From: Deltaproteobacteria bacterium
GTDB lineage: Bacteria > Desulfobacterota > Desulfobacteria > Desulfobacterales > JAUVGT01
Assembly: GCA_030593645.1 (NCBI GenBank)
Contig: JAUVGT010000080.1
Coordinates: forward strand, 1 to 13,454
Direction: 5' to 3'
Length of the DNA: 13,454 nt
Shown here piece by piece: positions 1-7,078 of the stretch; position 1 is the first letter of the stretch, and every line of letters begins with the position of its first letter. The notes under the pieces were generated by a model. That model ran no database searches, was not told the DNA's origin, and was given only the letters and a program-made list of their open reading frames with translations. The position numbers and the translations under genes are program-made.

Positions 1-24
1 CATGAAACGTACTTATCGGACCCG

Positions 25-56
25 CCCTGTTAAATTTGTCTTTTTATTTAACAGGG
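25..56. repeat. Perfect 11-bp inverted repeat (hairpin) upstream of the dGTPase-like gene
   Basis: Positions 25-35 (CCCTGTTAAAT) and 46-56 (ATTTAACAGGG) are exact reverse complements around a 10-base T-rich loop. The pairing is seen directly. Neither strand has a T-run just after the stem, so it is not a textbook intrinsic terminator. It could be an operator, an RNA processing site, or the remains of a terminator for a gene left of the window. Confidence 0.6.
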
Positions 57-97
57 GAGTTGAATGATTGCGAAATGCAGCACAACGCAGAAGTTGG

Positions 98-112
98 TCC
101 GCCTACGGCGGA
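98..112. repeat. Small GC-rich palindrome, TCCGCC-TAC-GGCGGA
   Basis: A 6-bp perfect stem with a 3-base loop. A close relative (TCCGTC-TTT-GGCGGA) lies at 8155-8169 before the importer ATPase gene, so this looks like a dispersed intergenic palindrome rather than a gene-specific site. Function unknown. Confidence 0.5.
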
Positions 113-155
113 TTACGAAACCGTCAGTATTAAAATCGATTAAGAAATGTTATCC

Positions 156-1211
156 ATGAATATTAGAGAAAAGTTTGAAAACCGCGAAAACAATTTTTTA
201 GCATCATACGGCTGTAAAAGTGCTGAGTCAAAGGGCCGTAAAATTAAAGAAGAATCCTGTTCTGTGCGGACGGTTTTTCAGATGGACCGGGATCGAATCG
301 TATATTCAAATGCTTTCAGGCGGTTAAAACACAAGACGCAGGTTTTTTTGTCTCCCCTGGGTGATGAATACCGAACCCGGCTGACCCATACACTGGAGGT
401 TGCCCAAATTGCCAGGAATGTTACCCGGGCCCTGTTTTTGAATGAGGATTTGGCTGAGGCTATTGCCCTTGGGCATGACCTGGGTCACACGCCATTTGGT
501 CACAGTGGGGAAATCGCGTTAAGGGAAATATTTTCATCAGACTTTTCCCATAGCGAACAGAGCCTGAGGGTAGTCGACATTCTGGAAAATAACGGAAAGG
601 GGCTCAATCTGACTTATGAAGTTCGGGATGGTATTCTGAAACATTCCAAAGGGTACGGGGAGATTATTCCGGTTAATATGAACGAGATGGCCGGCACTCT
701 CGAAGGTCAAATTGTACGGATTGCCGATATTATGGCCTACCTGAATCATGATCTCGATGATGCCATTCGGACCGGGATTATCACGGAAAACCAGGTTCCG
801 GAATTCTGTGTTAAAATTATCGGGAAGACACATTCTGAACGTGCCACCACAATGATCAGAGACTTGATATCATCAAGTATCGTGAATAATGATCAGCTTC
901 AATTAAAAATCAGTGATGATGTGCACCACGCTATGACCGGGTTAAGGGAATTCCTTTATCAAAACGTATATCGATCCGAGCCCGTGCACCGTCAGTTTGA
1001 AAAAGCGAAAAAAATCCTTTCCGATCTATACGGTTTTTTCCTGGGCAGTAAAGATGAGCTGCAAAAAGAGCTCGAAAGCATGGGTATGGGTGATTGCAGC
1101 AATAATGAACAAACCGGTGAGCGCCGGGTATGTGATTTCATTGCCAGCATGACAGACAGTCACGCAATGGATTTATACCAAAAAATATTCTTTCCTTCAC
1201 CTCTTGTGTGA
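156..1211 (+). CDS. dGTPase-like HD-domain deoxynucleotide triphosphohydrolase
   Basis: A cytoplasmic metal-dependent HD-superfamily enzyme. Family members hydrolyse dNTPs to the deoxynucleoside and triphosphate, which affects dNTP pools. Numbered from the ATG at 156 (351 aa), the metal-binding set is visible: H78 in RLTHTLEV, H107-D108 in the GHDLGHTPFGHSGE block, and D191 in RIADIMAYLNHDLDD. The N-terminal block with YSNAFRRLKHKTQVF and RTRLTHTLEVAQIAR is typical of the dGTPase-like group of about 330-380 aa (type 2 or 3 by annotation rules) rather than the longer E. coli Dgt. An in-frame ATG at 147 would add three residues; 156 is preferred because MNIREK resembles the usual start and the purine stretch AAGAA at 142-146 lies about 9 bases upstream, although no strong ribosome site is seen for either. 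The stop overlaps the longest reading frame of the next gene, so the two are probably co-transcribed. Substrate preference cannot be read from the sequence. Confidence 0.93.
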   Translation: MNIREKFENRENNFLASYGCKSAESKGRKIKEESCSVRTVFQMDRDRIVYSNAFRRLKHKTQVFLSPLGDEYRTRLTHTLEVAQIARNVTRALFLNEDLAEAIALGHDLGHTPFGHSGEIALREIFSSDFSHSEQSLRVVDILENNGKGLNLTYEVRDGILKHSKGYGEIIPVNMNEMAGTLEGQIVRIADIMAYLNHDLDDAIRTGIITENQVPEFCVKIIGKTHSERATTMIRDLISSSIVNNDQLQLKISDDVHHAMTGLREFLYQNVYRSEPVHRQFEKAKKILSDLYGFFLGSKDELQKELESMGMGDCSNNEQTGERRVCDFIASMTDSHAMDLYQKIFFPSPLV

Positions 1212-1221
1212 TCACTTGCAA

Positions 1222-1833
1222 ATGATATCAGCATTTGAAAAACTTCCAAAATCGCGAAATGTTTATACTCCCATACTTTCAAGACTGGGTAAAATTTATG
1301 CCTCAATGGATAAGGCTTATCAGGCAGCAGCTGAGAATTATGGTTTTTACTGCGCAGGATGTGAAGATAGCTGCTGCATGACCCGGTTTTACCATCACAC
1401 TAACCTGGAATATTTATACCTCTATGAGGGTTTTATCAGAATGGATACAGGTATTCAGGATTCGATCAACAGCCGTGCTGAAATAGTTTTGAATGAGATG
1501 AAAGCAGCGGATGAAAAGGGGACTGCATTGCGGACCATGTGTCCCCTGAATTCTGAAGGGCGATGTCTGCTTTATGACCGTCGCCCCATGATATGCAGGC
1601 TGCACGGTATCCCTCATGAACTTCAAAAACCCGGTCAAAAATCGCTTTCCGGACCGGGTTGTGGGGCATTTATCAGTCAATGCGGAGAAAAAAAATATTT
1701 TAAATTTGACCGAACACCGTTTTATTTGGAAATGGCAGACCTTGAGAATGAATTGAAACAGGCTTTGAAGATATCACAAAGGCCGAAGATGACTATCGCG
1801 CAGATGGTGGGTACATGGGAGTGGCGCGTATAA
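1222..1833 (+). CDS. YkgJ-type cysteine-cluster protein (first of two)
   Basis: A 203-aa soluble protein with no signal peptide. Its cysteines follow the YkgJ/Fe-S-oxidoreductase-like (zinc- or iron-chelating) pattern: C44-x2-C47-x3-C51-C52 near the N-terminus, then C107, C115 and C125 in the CPLNSEGRCLLYDRRPMICR block, with further C147 and C154. The family is predicted to bind a metal or Fe-S cluster; its biochemical role is not established. The start is uncertain. A TTG at 1204 is in frame and would overlap the dGTPase-like gene by 8 bases, adding six residues. The ATG at 1222 is preferred by codon, but neither has a visible ribosome site. The close spacing suggests co-transcription with the upstream gene. 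This is not a recent duplicate of the other YkgJ-type protein at 1984-2766: cysteine spacing and length differ. Confidence 0.82.
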   Translation: MISAFEKLPKSRNVYTPILSRLGKIYASMDKAYQAAAENYGFYCAGCEDSCCMTRFYHHTNLEYLYLYEGFIRMDTGIQDSINSRAEIVLNEMKAADEKGTALRTMCPLNSEGRCLLYDRRPMICRLHGIPHELQKPGQKSLSGPGCGAFISQCGEKKYFKFDRTPFYLEMADLENELKQALKISQRPKMTIAQMVGTWEWRV

Positions 1834-1897
1834 AGAAAATGAGTGTGTCGGATTATAACTCAAGTCTATCCGGTTAGAACCGAGGCATAAATTGAGG

Positions 1898-1970
1898 GGA
1901 ATATTGGAATTATGGAATGATGGGGGATGATATAACCCAATATTCCAACAATCCATCATTCCACCATTCC
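1898..1970. repeat. Octamer-period repeat (GGAATNNT) in inverted orientation
   Basis: GGAAT recurs at 1898, 1906 and 1914, exactly 8 bases apart. On the other side of a short spacer its complement ATTCC (AATCC once) recurs at 1942, 1950, 1958 and 1966, again every 8 bases. The arms can pair imperfectly; I count 21 of 26 positions matching when they are aligned. Another copy of the same unit sits at 8172-8192. The right arm ends just before the start of the second YkgJ-type gene, and an ATG at 1975 lies at its edge. Confidence 0.75.
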
Positions 1971-1983
1971 AGGAATGTTCACT

Positions 1984-2766
1984 ATGAAGTATATAGACGT
2001 AAACAACATTGATAAGCTCCCTGGTATTCGCCTTGAAGAGGAAGACTCTTTCTCATTCAGATGCTATCCGGGAATCGGCTGTTTTAATCAATGCTGCCGA
2101 AATTTAAACCTGTTTTTATACCCTTATGATGTTCTTCGTTTGAAAAACGGCCTGGGGATTTCATCGGATCGCTTTCTGGATGAATACGTGGATGTGGTAT
2201 TGAGGAAGTCAAATTATTTTCCGGAAATATTGCTGAGGATGTCCGAAGACAAAGAAAACAGCTGTATATTTATGACAAATACCGGTTGTTCAATATATGA
2301 ACACCGACCGGATACCTGCCGTAATTTTCCCGTGGAACAGGGGATGATCTACAATGCTGAAACCAAAAAAACACATCCGGTTTCTTTTTTCAAACCCCCG
2401 GATTTTTGTCTTGGACCAAAGGAAGATAATCCATTGACTCCGGATTCATGGGCTCGGGATCAGGAAAGAGATGTATACAATAAATGGATGATCAAATGGA
2501 TGGAGATAAAAAGGCTTTTTCAAACCGATCCCTGGGGTCTTGAAGGTCCTGAAGGACAAAAAGCAAAGATGGCTTTTATGGCAACATATAACCTCGACAG
2601 TTTCCGGGATTTTATCTTAAACAGCAGCTTCTTAAAACGGTATAAAATAAAATCAATAGTTAAAACCAGGATCAGGAAGAATGATGAAGAGCTCCTGAAA
2701 CTGGGGTTTGCCTGGGTCCGGTTTTTTGTGTGGGGGATTAAATCGAAGATGATACGAATTAAGTGA
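1984..2766 (+). CDS. YkgJ-type cysteine-cluster protein (second of two)
   Basis: A 260-aa cytoplasmic protein. The predicted metal or Fe-S ligands are C27, C33, C37 and C38 (in RCYPGIGCFNQCCR), then C94, C102 and C112 in a GCSIYEHRPDTCRNFP block, plus a later cysteine in FKPPDFCLGP. The GCxIYExRPxxCRxFP signature is characteristic of the YkgJ/CxxCxxCC cluster family; members are predicted to chelate zinc or iron, and no reaction is known. The C-terminal 100 residues lack cysteine and are basic. ATG 1984 is chosen over the in-frame ATG at 1975 because AGGA at 1971-1974 is well placed for 1984 and lies against 1975. The repeat-filled gap of about 150 bases to the preceding gene leaves it open whether they share a transcript. 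The stop codon lies inside a 7-bp-period repeat. Confidence 0.86.
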   Translation: MKYIDVNNIDKLPGIRLEEEDSFSFRCYPGIGCFNQCCRNLNLFLYPYDVLRLKNGLGISSDRFLDEYVDVVLRKSNYFPEILLRMSEDKENSCIFMTNTGCSIYEHRPDTCRNFPVEQGMIYNAETKKTHPVSFFKPPDFCLGPKEDNPLTPDSWARDQERDVYNKWMIKWMEIKRLFQTDPWGLEGPEGQKAKMAFMATYNLDSFRDFILNSSFLKRYKIKSIVKTRIRKNDEELLKLGFAWVRFFVWGIKSKMIRIK

Positions 2767-2795
2767 TAAGTGATAAACGATATGAGATAAGTTGT
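2761..2795. repeat. Degenerate 7-bp tandem repeat (AAGTGAT unit)
   Basis: Five consecutive heptamers can be read: AAGTGAT, AAGTGAT, AAACGAT, ATGAGAT, AAGTTGT. The first contains the stop codon of the YkgJ-type gene, and the last ends about 10 bases before the ribosome site of the ankyrin gene. The period is seen directly; its role is unknown. Confidence 0.6.
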
Positions 2796-2818
2796 GGAAT
2801 TCAATAGAGGATAAGATC

Positions 2819-3313
2819 ATGACTAAAGATTTATTTGACATTGTAAAAAATAACCGGGGTGATGAATTGCAAGAGGCATTAAAATCAGATGTGGATTCAG
2901 ATAAAAAAGATAGATCCGGTATCACACTATTACATTGCGCTGTTCGTGAAAAGAATGAAGAAATCGTGATGATTTTATTGGAAAATGGCGCGGATGTGAC
3001 CATACAGGATGATGAAGGTAAAACACCTTTACACTACGCGGTTGAAAATGATTGTTATGATTTAACAGAAGCAATATTAAAGAGAAACACCCTATCCAAT
3101 AGAATATTGGATAATGACGGAAATGAGCCTTTATGGGCGGCAGTTAATCGTTCAAAAGGAGAACATGATCTTGTGAAACTGTTATTAAATTATGGTGGAA
3201 ATGTGACCCATAAAAACAGTATGGGGGTCTGTCCGTTAGATATACCAAAAGAAATTGCGGACAACTCATTATTAAAGGTTTTAGAAGAATCATTGGAGTC
3301 CAGAATTTTTTAA
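2819..3313 (+). CDS. Small ankyrin-repeat protein
   Basis: A 164-aa protein built almost entirely of ankyrin repeats, with no signal peptide or membrane segment, so cytosolic and probably a protein-binding module. Repeats are visible at about residues 33-63 (GITLLHCAVREKNEEIVMIL, then LENGADV), 66-97 (GKTPLHYAVENDCYDLTEAI) and 100-133 (GNEPLWAAVNRSKG, then LVKLLLNYGGNV). There is a diverged helical cap before them (LFDIVKNNRGDELQEAL) and a partial repeat at 135-160. ATG 2819 is supported by AGAGG at 2806-2810, eight bases upstream; the longer frame from a TTG at 2792 has no such support. The pattern with a PLWAAV repeat followed by a longer insert resembles ankyrin immunity proteins near polymorphic toxins, but no toxin gene is present here, so this is only a remote inference. 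Partner unknown. Confidence 0.85.
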   Translation: MTKDLFDIVKNNRGDELQEALKSDVDSDKKDRSGITLLHCAVREKNEEIVMILLENGADVTIQDDEGKTPLHYAVENDCYDLTEAILKRNTLSNRILDNDGNEPLWAAVNRSKGEHDLVKLLLNYGGNVTHKNSMGVCPLDIPKEIADNSLLKVLEESLESRIF

Positions 3314-3593
3314 ACCGGAGATTTTTGTACCTTTAAGGAATAAAAAAAAACGATACCGATACCGACCCCGAATTCCGATTAATAAAAATACGATTATTGT
3401 ATACAATCCCATTACAGGCATATCAAATACTGATCCCTTTGGAACCGCTTACCAACTTTTCTCAATAATATATTGATTTTTTACCGAATAATTCATTATG
3501 ATGGTGGATACATGAAAACGATTTGAAGCTGTATCATGAAAATTTTGATGAATGAACAGGTTCGTGCATTTATAAAATCATGGAGGACTGATA
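3314..3593. other. Intergenic region before the importer operon
   Basis: No convincing gene on either strand. It begins with an A-rich stretch (nine A at 3342-3350) followed by a short 6-bp-period repeat (CGATAC twice, then degenerate CGACCCCGAATTCCGATT, 3351-3380). The rest is AT-rich and holds a plausible promoter for the binding-protein gene at 3473-3502 and a GGAGG ribosome site at 3582-3586. Confidence 0.5.
3473..3502 (+). promoter_or_regulatory. Candidate sigma-70-type promoter for the importer operon
   Basis: TTGATT at 3473-3478 (4 of 6 to the -35 consensus) and TATGAT at 3497-3502 (5 of 6 to the -10 consensus) are separated by 18 bases, about 90 bases before the start at 3594. Based on consensus matching only; AT-rich DNA gives such matches by chance. 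Confidence 0.4.
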
Positions 3594-5954
3594 ATGGGAA
3601 TTAAACCTGTTTTTCAACTAATTAAAAAATGCATCTATATCATACCGCTTTTTTTGGTGCTGCTTTTTAACGCGTCACTGATTCAAGCGGATCAGAAGGT
3701 CATTAAGGCTCATGCACTCTCGATGCTTGGGACTCCTAAATATCGACCGGATTTTAAACATTTTGATTATGTGAATCCAAATGCGCCCAAAGGAGGATCC
3801 ATCACCTATAAGAGTATCGGTTCCTACGATAACTTCCACCGCTACGCTCAACGCGGCGTTGCAGCTGATGGTAGTGGCGCTATTTATGACAGCCTGATGG
3901 TAAGCTCGGAAGATGAGATCAGTGCATGTTACGGCCTGATCGCCAGGGAGGTGGAGTATACCAACGATTTTACATGGATGATTTTTCATTTGAACCCAAA
4001 GGCGCGATTCCAGGACGGAAAACCGATTACTTCTGATGATGTGGTATTTTCTTTTCATAAATTTATGAAAGAGGGTGTGGAGCAATTCAGGCATTATTAT
4101 AAAGACGTCTCCGAAGTAAAAGCTTTGGGCAAATACGACGTTCGCTTTTCTATGAAAAAAAGTGATAAAGAAAAACTGATATCGCTTGCCAGCGGACTGA
4201 AGATCCTGCCCAAACATTACTGGGAATCCCGTGATTTTAAAGAACCGAGTATTGAACCTCCTTTAGGAAGCTCTGCATACAGGATAAAAGATTATAAGAT
4301 CGGCCAGTATGTGGTTTATGAGCGGATCAAAAACTATTGGGCAGAGGCTCTCCCCTCGAAGAAGGGTCTGGATAACTTTAATATTAAACGATATGATTAT
4401 TACCGCGATGAGGCCGTGGCTTTGGAAGCATTTAAAGCGGGTGAGTACGATATCCGTTTTGAGAATATCGCTAAAAACTGGGCCACGCTTTATACCGGAC
4501 CTAATTTTGAAAAGGGCTATATTGCCAAGGAGGAGATTGAGCATGATATCCCCCAGGGGATGCAGGCGCTTGTATTTAATATCAAAAAACCAATATTCAA
4601 AGACCCGAAAGTCCGTGAAGCACTGATTTATGCGATGGATTTTGAGTGGATGAACAAAAACTTGTTTTATGGGCAGTATACGCGAACACGCAGTTATTTT
4701 CAAAACTCGGAATATGAAGCCAAAGGCCTGCCGGGAAAAGACGAGTTAAAAATTCTCGAACCTCTGCGCGGCAGGATACCGGACCGGGTGTTTACCGAAG
4801 AATATAATCCTCCGGTTGCGGACGGTTCAGGAAGTATTCGGAATAATGTCCGCAAAGCGCTTAGACTGCTTAAGAAAGCCGGATGGGAAGTGAAAAACAA
4901 AGCGTTAACAAATGTTAAAACAGGCAAACCGTTTGAATTTGAATTGTTAGTCTACAGTCCTTCTACGGAGAGGATCGCCATTCCTGTGCAGAATAACTTA
5001 AAACGTATGGGGATCACTATGAAAATCCGGCAGGTTGACACCACCCAGTTTACCAACCGTATGCGCAAGCGGGATTATGATATGATTTCCAGGGGATATT
5101 CGGCGAATTACTATCCGGATTCGGATCTAAAAATAATATGGCATTCCGCATACCTGGAGTATACGTATAACGCGGCAGGTGTACAGGACCCGGCGATTGA
5201 TACAATTCTTGAAGACATCGAAAAAAACCAGGAGAATCCAAAAGCCCTTTTAAGTTACGGCCGTGCATTAGATCGCGTGCTTCAGTGGAATTTTTTTGTC
5301 ATACCTGAATGGCACTTAAGTAAATTCAGGATTGCTTACTGGTATAAATATTCCCGACCCAAAATTCGGCCTAAATACACAACGGGCTTGAGTAGCTGGT
5401 GGTTTTCTGTAAAAATGGGCGAATTTAGAAAAGTCTTTGAAATTTCGCCTGTAGTTAGTGAAATTCAAAGTAAGATGCTATTTCAATTAATAATAAGTAT
5501 TGTCATTTTAGCGTTTGGAATTATTTGGATGATAAGGATTTTTTTGAAAAAACAGTCATGGACTTATAAAAGTACTTTTGGACCATTATTTTGTGTTTTT
5601 TGTGGAGCTATTTGGTTAAGTCTCACAATTTCTTCTCTATCAGGTTCAAAAAATGAGCAAGAGCCACTCCGAGAATCTTATGAACGTGGGGACTATGAAG
5701 TAGTAGAAGGGATAGTCAAGGTTCATAGAGTTCAACCAAAATCTGGTAATGTCCCTGGTGATTTGGTGTCAGTTGGAGGAAAACAATTTGAGATCAATTA
5801 TTATCTTAAAACTCAAGCATATCATCAGACAATAGAACATGGAGGGGTATTACAAAACGGAATTTATGCTCGTGTTTATTATAAAGGCAATGATATTTTA
5901 AGAGTAGATACGATGGAAAATCATAACAAAAGCAAACTTAATGTGACGAATTAG
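3594..5954 (+). CDS. YejA-like peptide ABC transporter binding protein with a fused C-terminal membrane domain
   Basis: A solute-binding protein of the SBP_bac_5 (peptide/nickel) family, YejA branch, which captures oligopeptides in the periplasm for the permeases and ATPase encoded next. The start has GGAGG at 3582-3586. Residues 1-32 form a signal peptide: KK, a hydrophobic stretch IIPLFLVLLFNASLIQA, and cleavage likely after QA. There is no lipobox. Residues 33 to about 605 cover the binding domain: HALSMLGTPKY and FDYVNPNAPKGGS at the start, RFQDGKPITSDDVVFSFHKF, PKVREALIYAMDFEWMNKNL, and the near-terminal TGLSSWWF. YejA proteins usually end about ten residues after this WW motif, near 600 aa. 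This one continues in frame to 786 aa with two membrane helices (about 628-651 and 662-682) and a small domain (about 700-772) not part of the binding-protein family. It is the first gene of a four-gene operon. The N-terminal function is well supported; transported peptides are unknown. Confidence 0.9.
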   Translation: MGIKPVFQLIKKCIYIIPLFLVLLFNASLIQADQKVIKAHALSMLGTPKYRPDFKHFDYVNPNAPKGGSITYKSIGSYDNFHRYAQRGVAADGSGAIYDSLMVSSEDEISACYGLIAREVEYTNDFTWMIFHLNPKARFQDGKPITSDDVVFSFHKFMKEGVEQFRHYYKDVSEVKALGKYDVRFSMKKSDKEKLISLASGLKILPKHYWESRDFKEPSIEPPLGSSAYRIKDYKIGQYVVYERIKNYWAEALPSKKGLDNFNIKRYDYYRDEAVALEAFKAGEYDIRFENIAKNWATLYTGPNFEKGYIAKEEIEHDIPQGMQALVFNIKKPIFKDPKVREALIYAMDFEWMNKNLFYGQYTRTRSYFQNSEYEAKGLPGKDELKILEPLRGRIPDRVFTEEYNPPVADGSGSIRNNVRKALRLLKKAGWEVKNKALTNVKTGKPFEFELLVYSPSTERIAIPVQNNLKRMGITMKIRQVDTTQFTNRMRKRDYDMISRGYSANYYPDSDLKIIWHSAYLEYTYNAAGVQDPAIDTILEDIEKNQENPKALLSYGRALDRVLQWNFFVIPEWHLSKFRIAYWYKYSRPKIRPKYTTGLSSWWFSVKMGEFRKVFEISPVVSEIQSKMLFQLIISIVILAFGIIWMIRIFLKKQSWTYKSTFGPLFCVFCGAIWLSLTISSLSGSKNEQEPLRESYERGDYEVVEGIVKVHRVQPKSGNVPGDLVSVGGKQFEINYYLKTQAYHQTIEHGGVLQNGIYARVYYKGNDILRVDTMENHNKSKLNVTN
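5415..5954 (+). other. Appended two-helix membrane module with a DUF-like C-terminal domain
   Basis: This is the 3' part of the binding-protein gene, starting at an in-frame Met codon (residue 608 of the fused protein). On its own it would be a 179-aa protein: a short N-terminus (MGEFRKVFEIS), a helix at 628-651, a basic loop (R648, K652, K653, K659), a helix at 662-682, then a domain with YEVVEGIVKVHRVQP, GGKQFEINYY, IEHGGVLQNGIYARVYY and NDILRVD. That pattern resembles stand-alone small membrane proteins of unknown function that I recall in diverse bacteria (YEVVEG, then GGxIxxG, then a final ILR/LEI); the match is from memory. The basic loop predicts a cytoplasmic loop with the C-terminal domain in the periplasm, compatible with a periplasmic binding domain in front. 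By hand count, 5461-5640 has 48 G+C in 180 bases (about 27%), lower than most of the operon. Separate translation from 5415 is possible, but only a weak GGTGG at 5398-5402 precedes it. Confidence 0.65.
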
Positions 5955-5969
5955 AAGGTTTGATTCTCG

Positions 5970-7067
5970 ATGACCGCTTACATATTTCGCAGATTATTGC
6001 TGATTATTCCGACCCTTTGGGCCATCATCACCATTAACTTTTTTATCATGCAGATTGCTCCGGGTGGCCCGGTAGAGCAAATGATGGCAAAAATGATGGA
6101 CGCGGGTTCCGGTGTCATGGAAAGGGTCAGCGGTGCCGGTCAGCGGGAGGTTCAGCAGAACGCAACAACCGTATCAAAAGAACAGGCAACCACATACCGT
6201 GGTGCACGCGGGCTGGATCCCGAGGTGATTAAGGACATTGAAAAGCGGTTTGGTTTTGATAAACCCATCTGGGTTCGTTACCTTATCATGCTGAAAGATT
6301 ATCTCTTATTCGATTTCGGCGACAGCCTTTTTAAAGGCCGTTCGGTGGTCGGTTTGATTATTGAACGCCTACCGGTATCCATATCCCTCGGATTATGGAG
6401 TACCCTAATTGTCTATATTGTCTGCATTCCACTGGGTATCCGGAAGGCGGTCAAACACAGCTCAAACTTTGATATCTGGACCAGCACGGTCATCATTATC
6501 GGGAACGCGATCCCGGGATTTTTATTCGCTATTCTTTTAATCATTATTTTTGCGGGCGGGGCTTACCTGGATTGGTTCCCATTGAGGGGACTGGTTTCGA
6601 TCAACTTTGACGAACTTAACTGGTATCAGAAAATTATCGATTACTTCTGGCACATGACTTTACCCATTATCGTTATGGTCATCGGCAGCTTTGCAACTTT
6701 AACCTTCCTGACTAAAAATTCATTTTTAGATGAAATCGGAAAACAATATGTTATGACAGCCAGGGCCAAGGGTTTAAAGGAAAACAAAATTCTTTACGGT
6801 CATGTGTTCCGTAATGCCATGATCATTGTGATCGCTGGTTTTCCGGCGGCTTTTATCAGTATTTTTTTTTCAGGCTCCATGCTAATCGAAATCATATTTT
6901 CATTAGAAGGGTTAGGGCTTTTGGGATTTGAGGCGATTGTTCAGAGGGATTATCCGATAATATTCAGTACATTATACATGTTTACGCTCCTTGGTTTAAT
7001 CATGACCTTAATCAGTGATATCACTTATACAATGGTCGATCCAAGGATTGACTTTGAAGGTCGTTGA
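5970..7067 (+). CDS. YejB-like peptide ABC transporter permease
   Basis: A 365-aa inner-membrane channel subunit of the BPD_transp_1 family, close in length to E. coli YejB (about 364 aa). It has an N-terminal helix at about 8-28 (LLLIIPTLWAIITINFFIMQ), then a periplasmic segment with APGGPVEQMM and the YejB-typical RGARGLDPEVIKDIEKRFGFDKP at 77-99. Further helices lie at about 137-157, 173-196, 227-248, 284-308 and 333-350. The EAA loop that contacts the ATPase is at about 263-283 (TARAKGLKENKILYGHVFRN). ATG 5970 follows the binding-protein gene by 15 bases, with AGAAGG at 5953-5958 overlapping that gene's stop. The stop overlaps a TTG that begins the next frame, so the two permeases are translationally close. 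It should pair with the YejE-like subunit to form the channel. Confidence 0.93.
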   Translation: MTAYIFRRLLLIIPTLWAIITINFFIMQIAPGGPVEQMMAKMMDAGSGVMERVSGAGQREVQQNATTVSKEQATTYRGARGLDPEVIKDIEKRFGFDKPIWVRYLIMLKDYLLFDFGDSLFKGRSVVGLIIERLPVSISLGLWSTLIVYIVCIPLGIRKAVKHSSNFDIWTSTVIIIGNAIPGFLFAILLIIIFAGGAYLDWFPLRGLVSINFDELNWYQKIIDYFWHMTLPIIVMVIGSFATLTFLTKNSFLDEIGKQYVMTARAKGLKENKILYGHVFRNAMIIVIAGFPAAFISIFFSGSMLIEIIFSLEGLGLLGFEAIVQRDYPIIFSTLYMFTLLGLIMTLISDITYTMVDPRIDFEGR

Positions 7068-7078
7068 GGTTGTTTATT

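Noticed and set aside
64..159. A 31-codon frame after GGGGAG, ending in an ATGA overlap with the dGTPase-like start
   Set aside because: The ribosome-site spacing and overlap look tempting as a leader peptide, but the frame runs through a dispersed palindrome and its content (many K, R, T) shows no attenuator-like codon run.
1774..1959. A - strand frame beginning MMDCWNI across the octamer repeat
   Set aside because: The N-terminus is just translation of the repeat and the remainder is antisense to the YkgJ-type gene end. Useful only as evidence for the repeat.
3342..3380. A-run plus CGATAC repeats considered as a CRISPR-like or origin iteron array
   Set aside because: Too few and too short units, no regular spacers, and no replication or cas gene nearby.
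3675..4217. A 180-codon open frame on the - strand opposite the binding-protein gene
   Set aside because: An antisense shadow of a conserved coding region, with no ribosome site and no recognisable domain.
4309..4626. A 105-codon open frame on the + strand inside the binding-protein gene
   Set aside because: It overlaps the well-supported YejA-like coding sequence in another frame, has a low-complexity basic composition and matches no domain I recognise.
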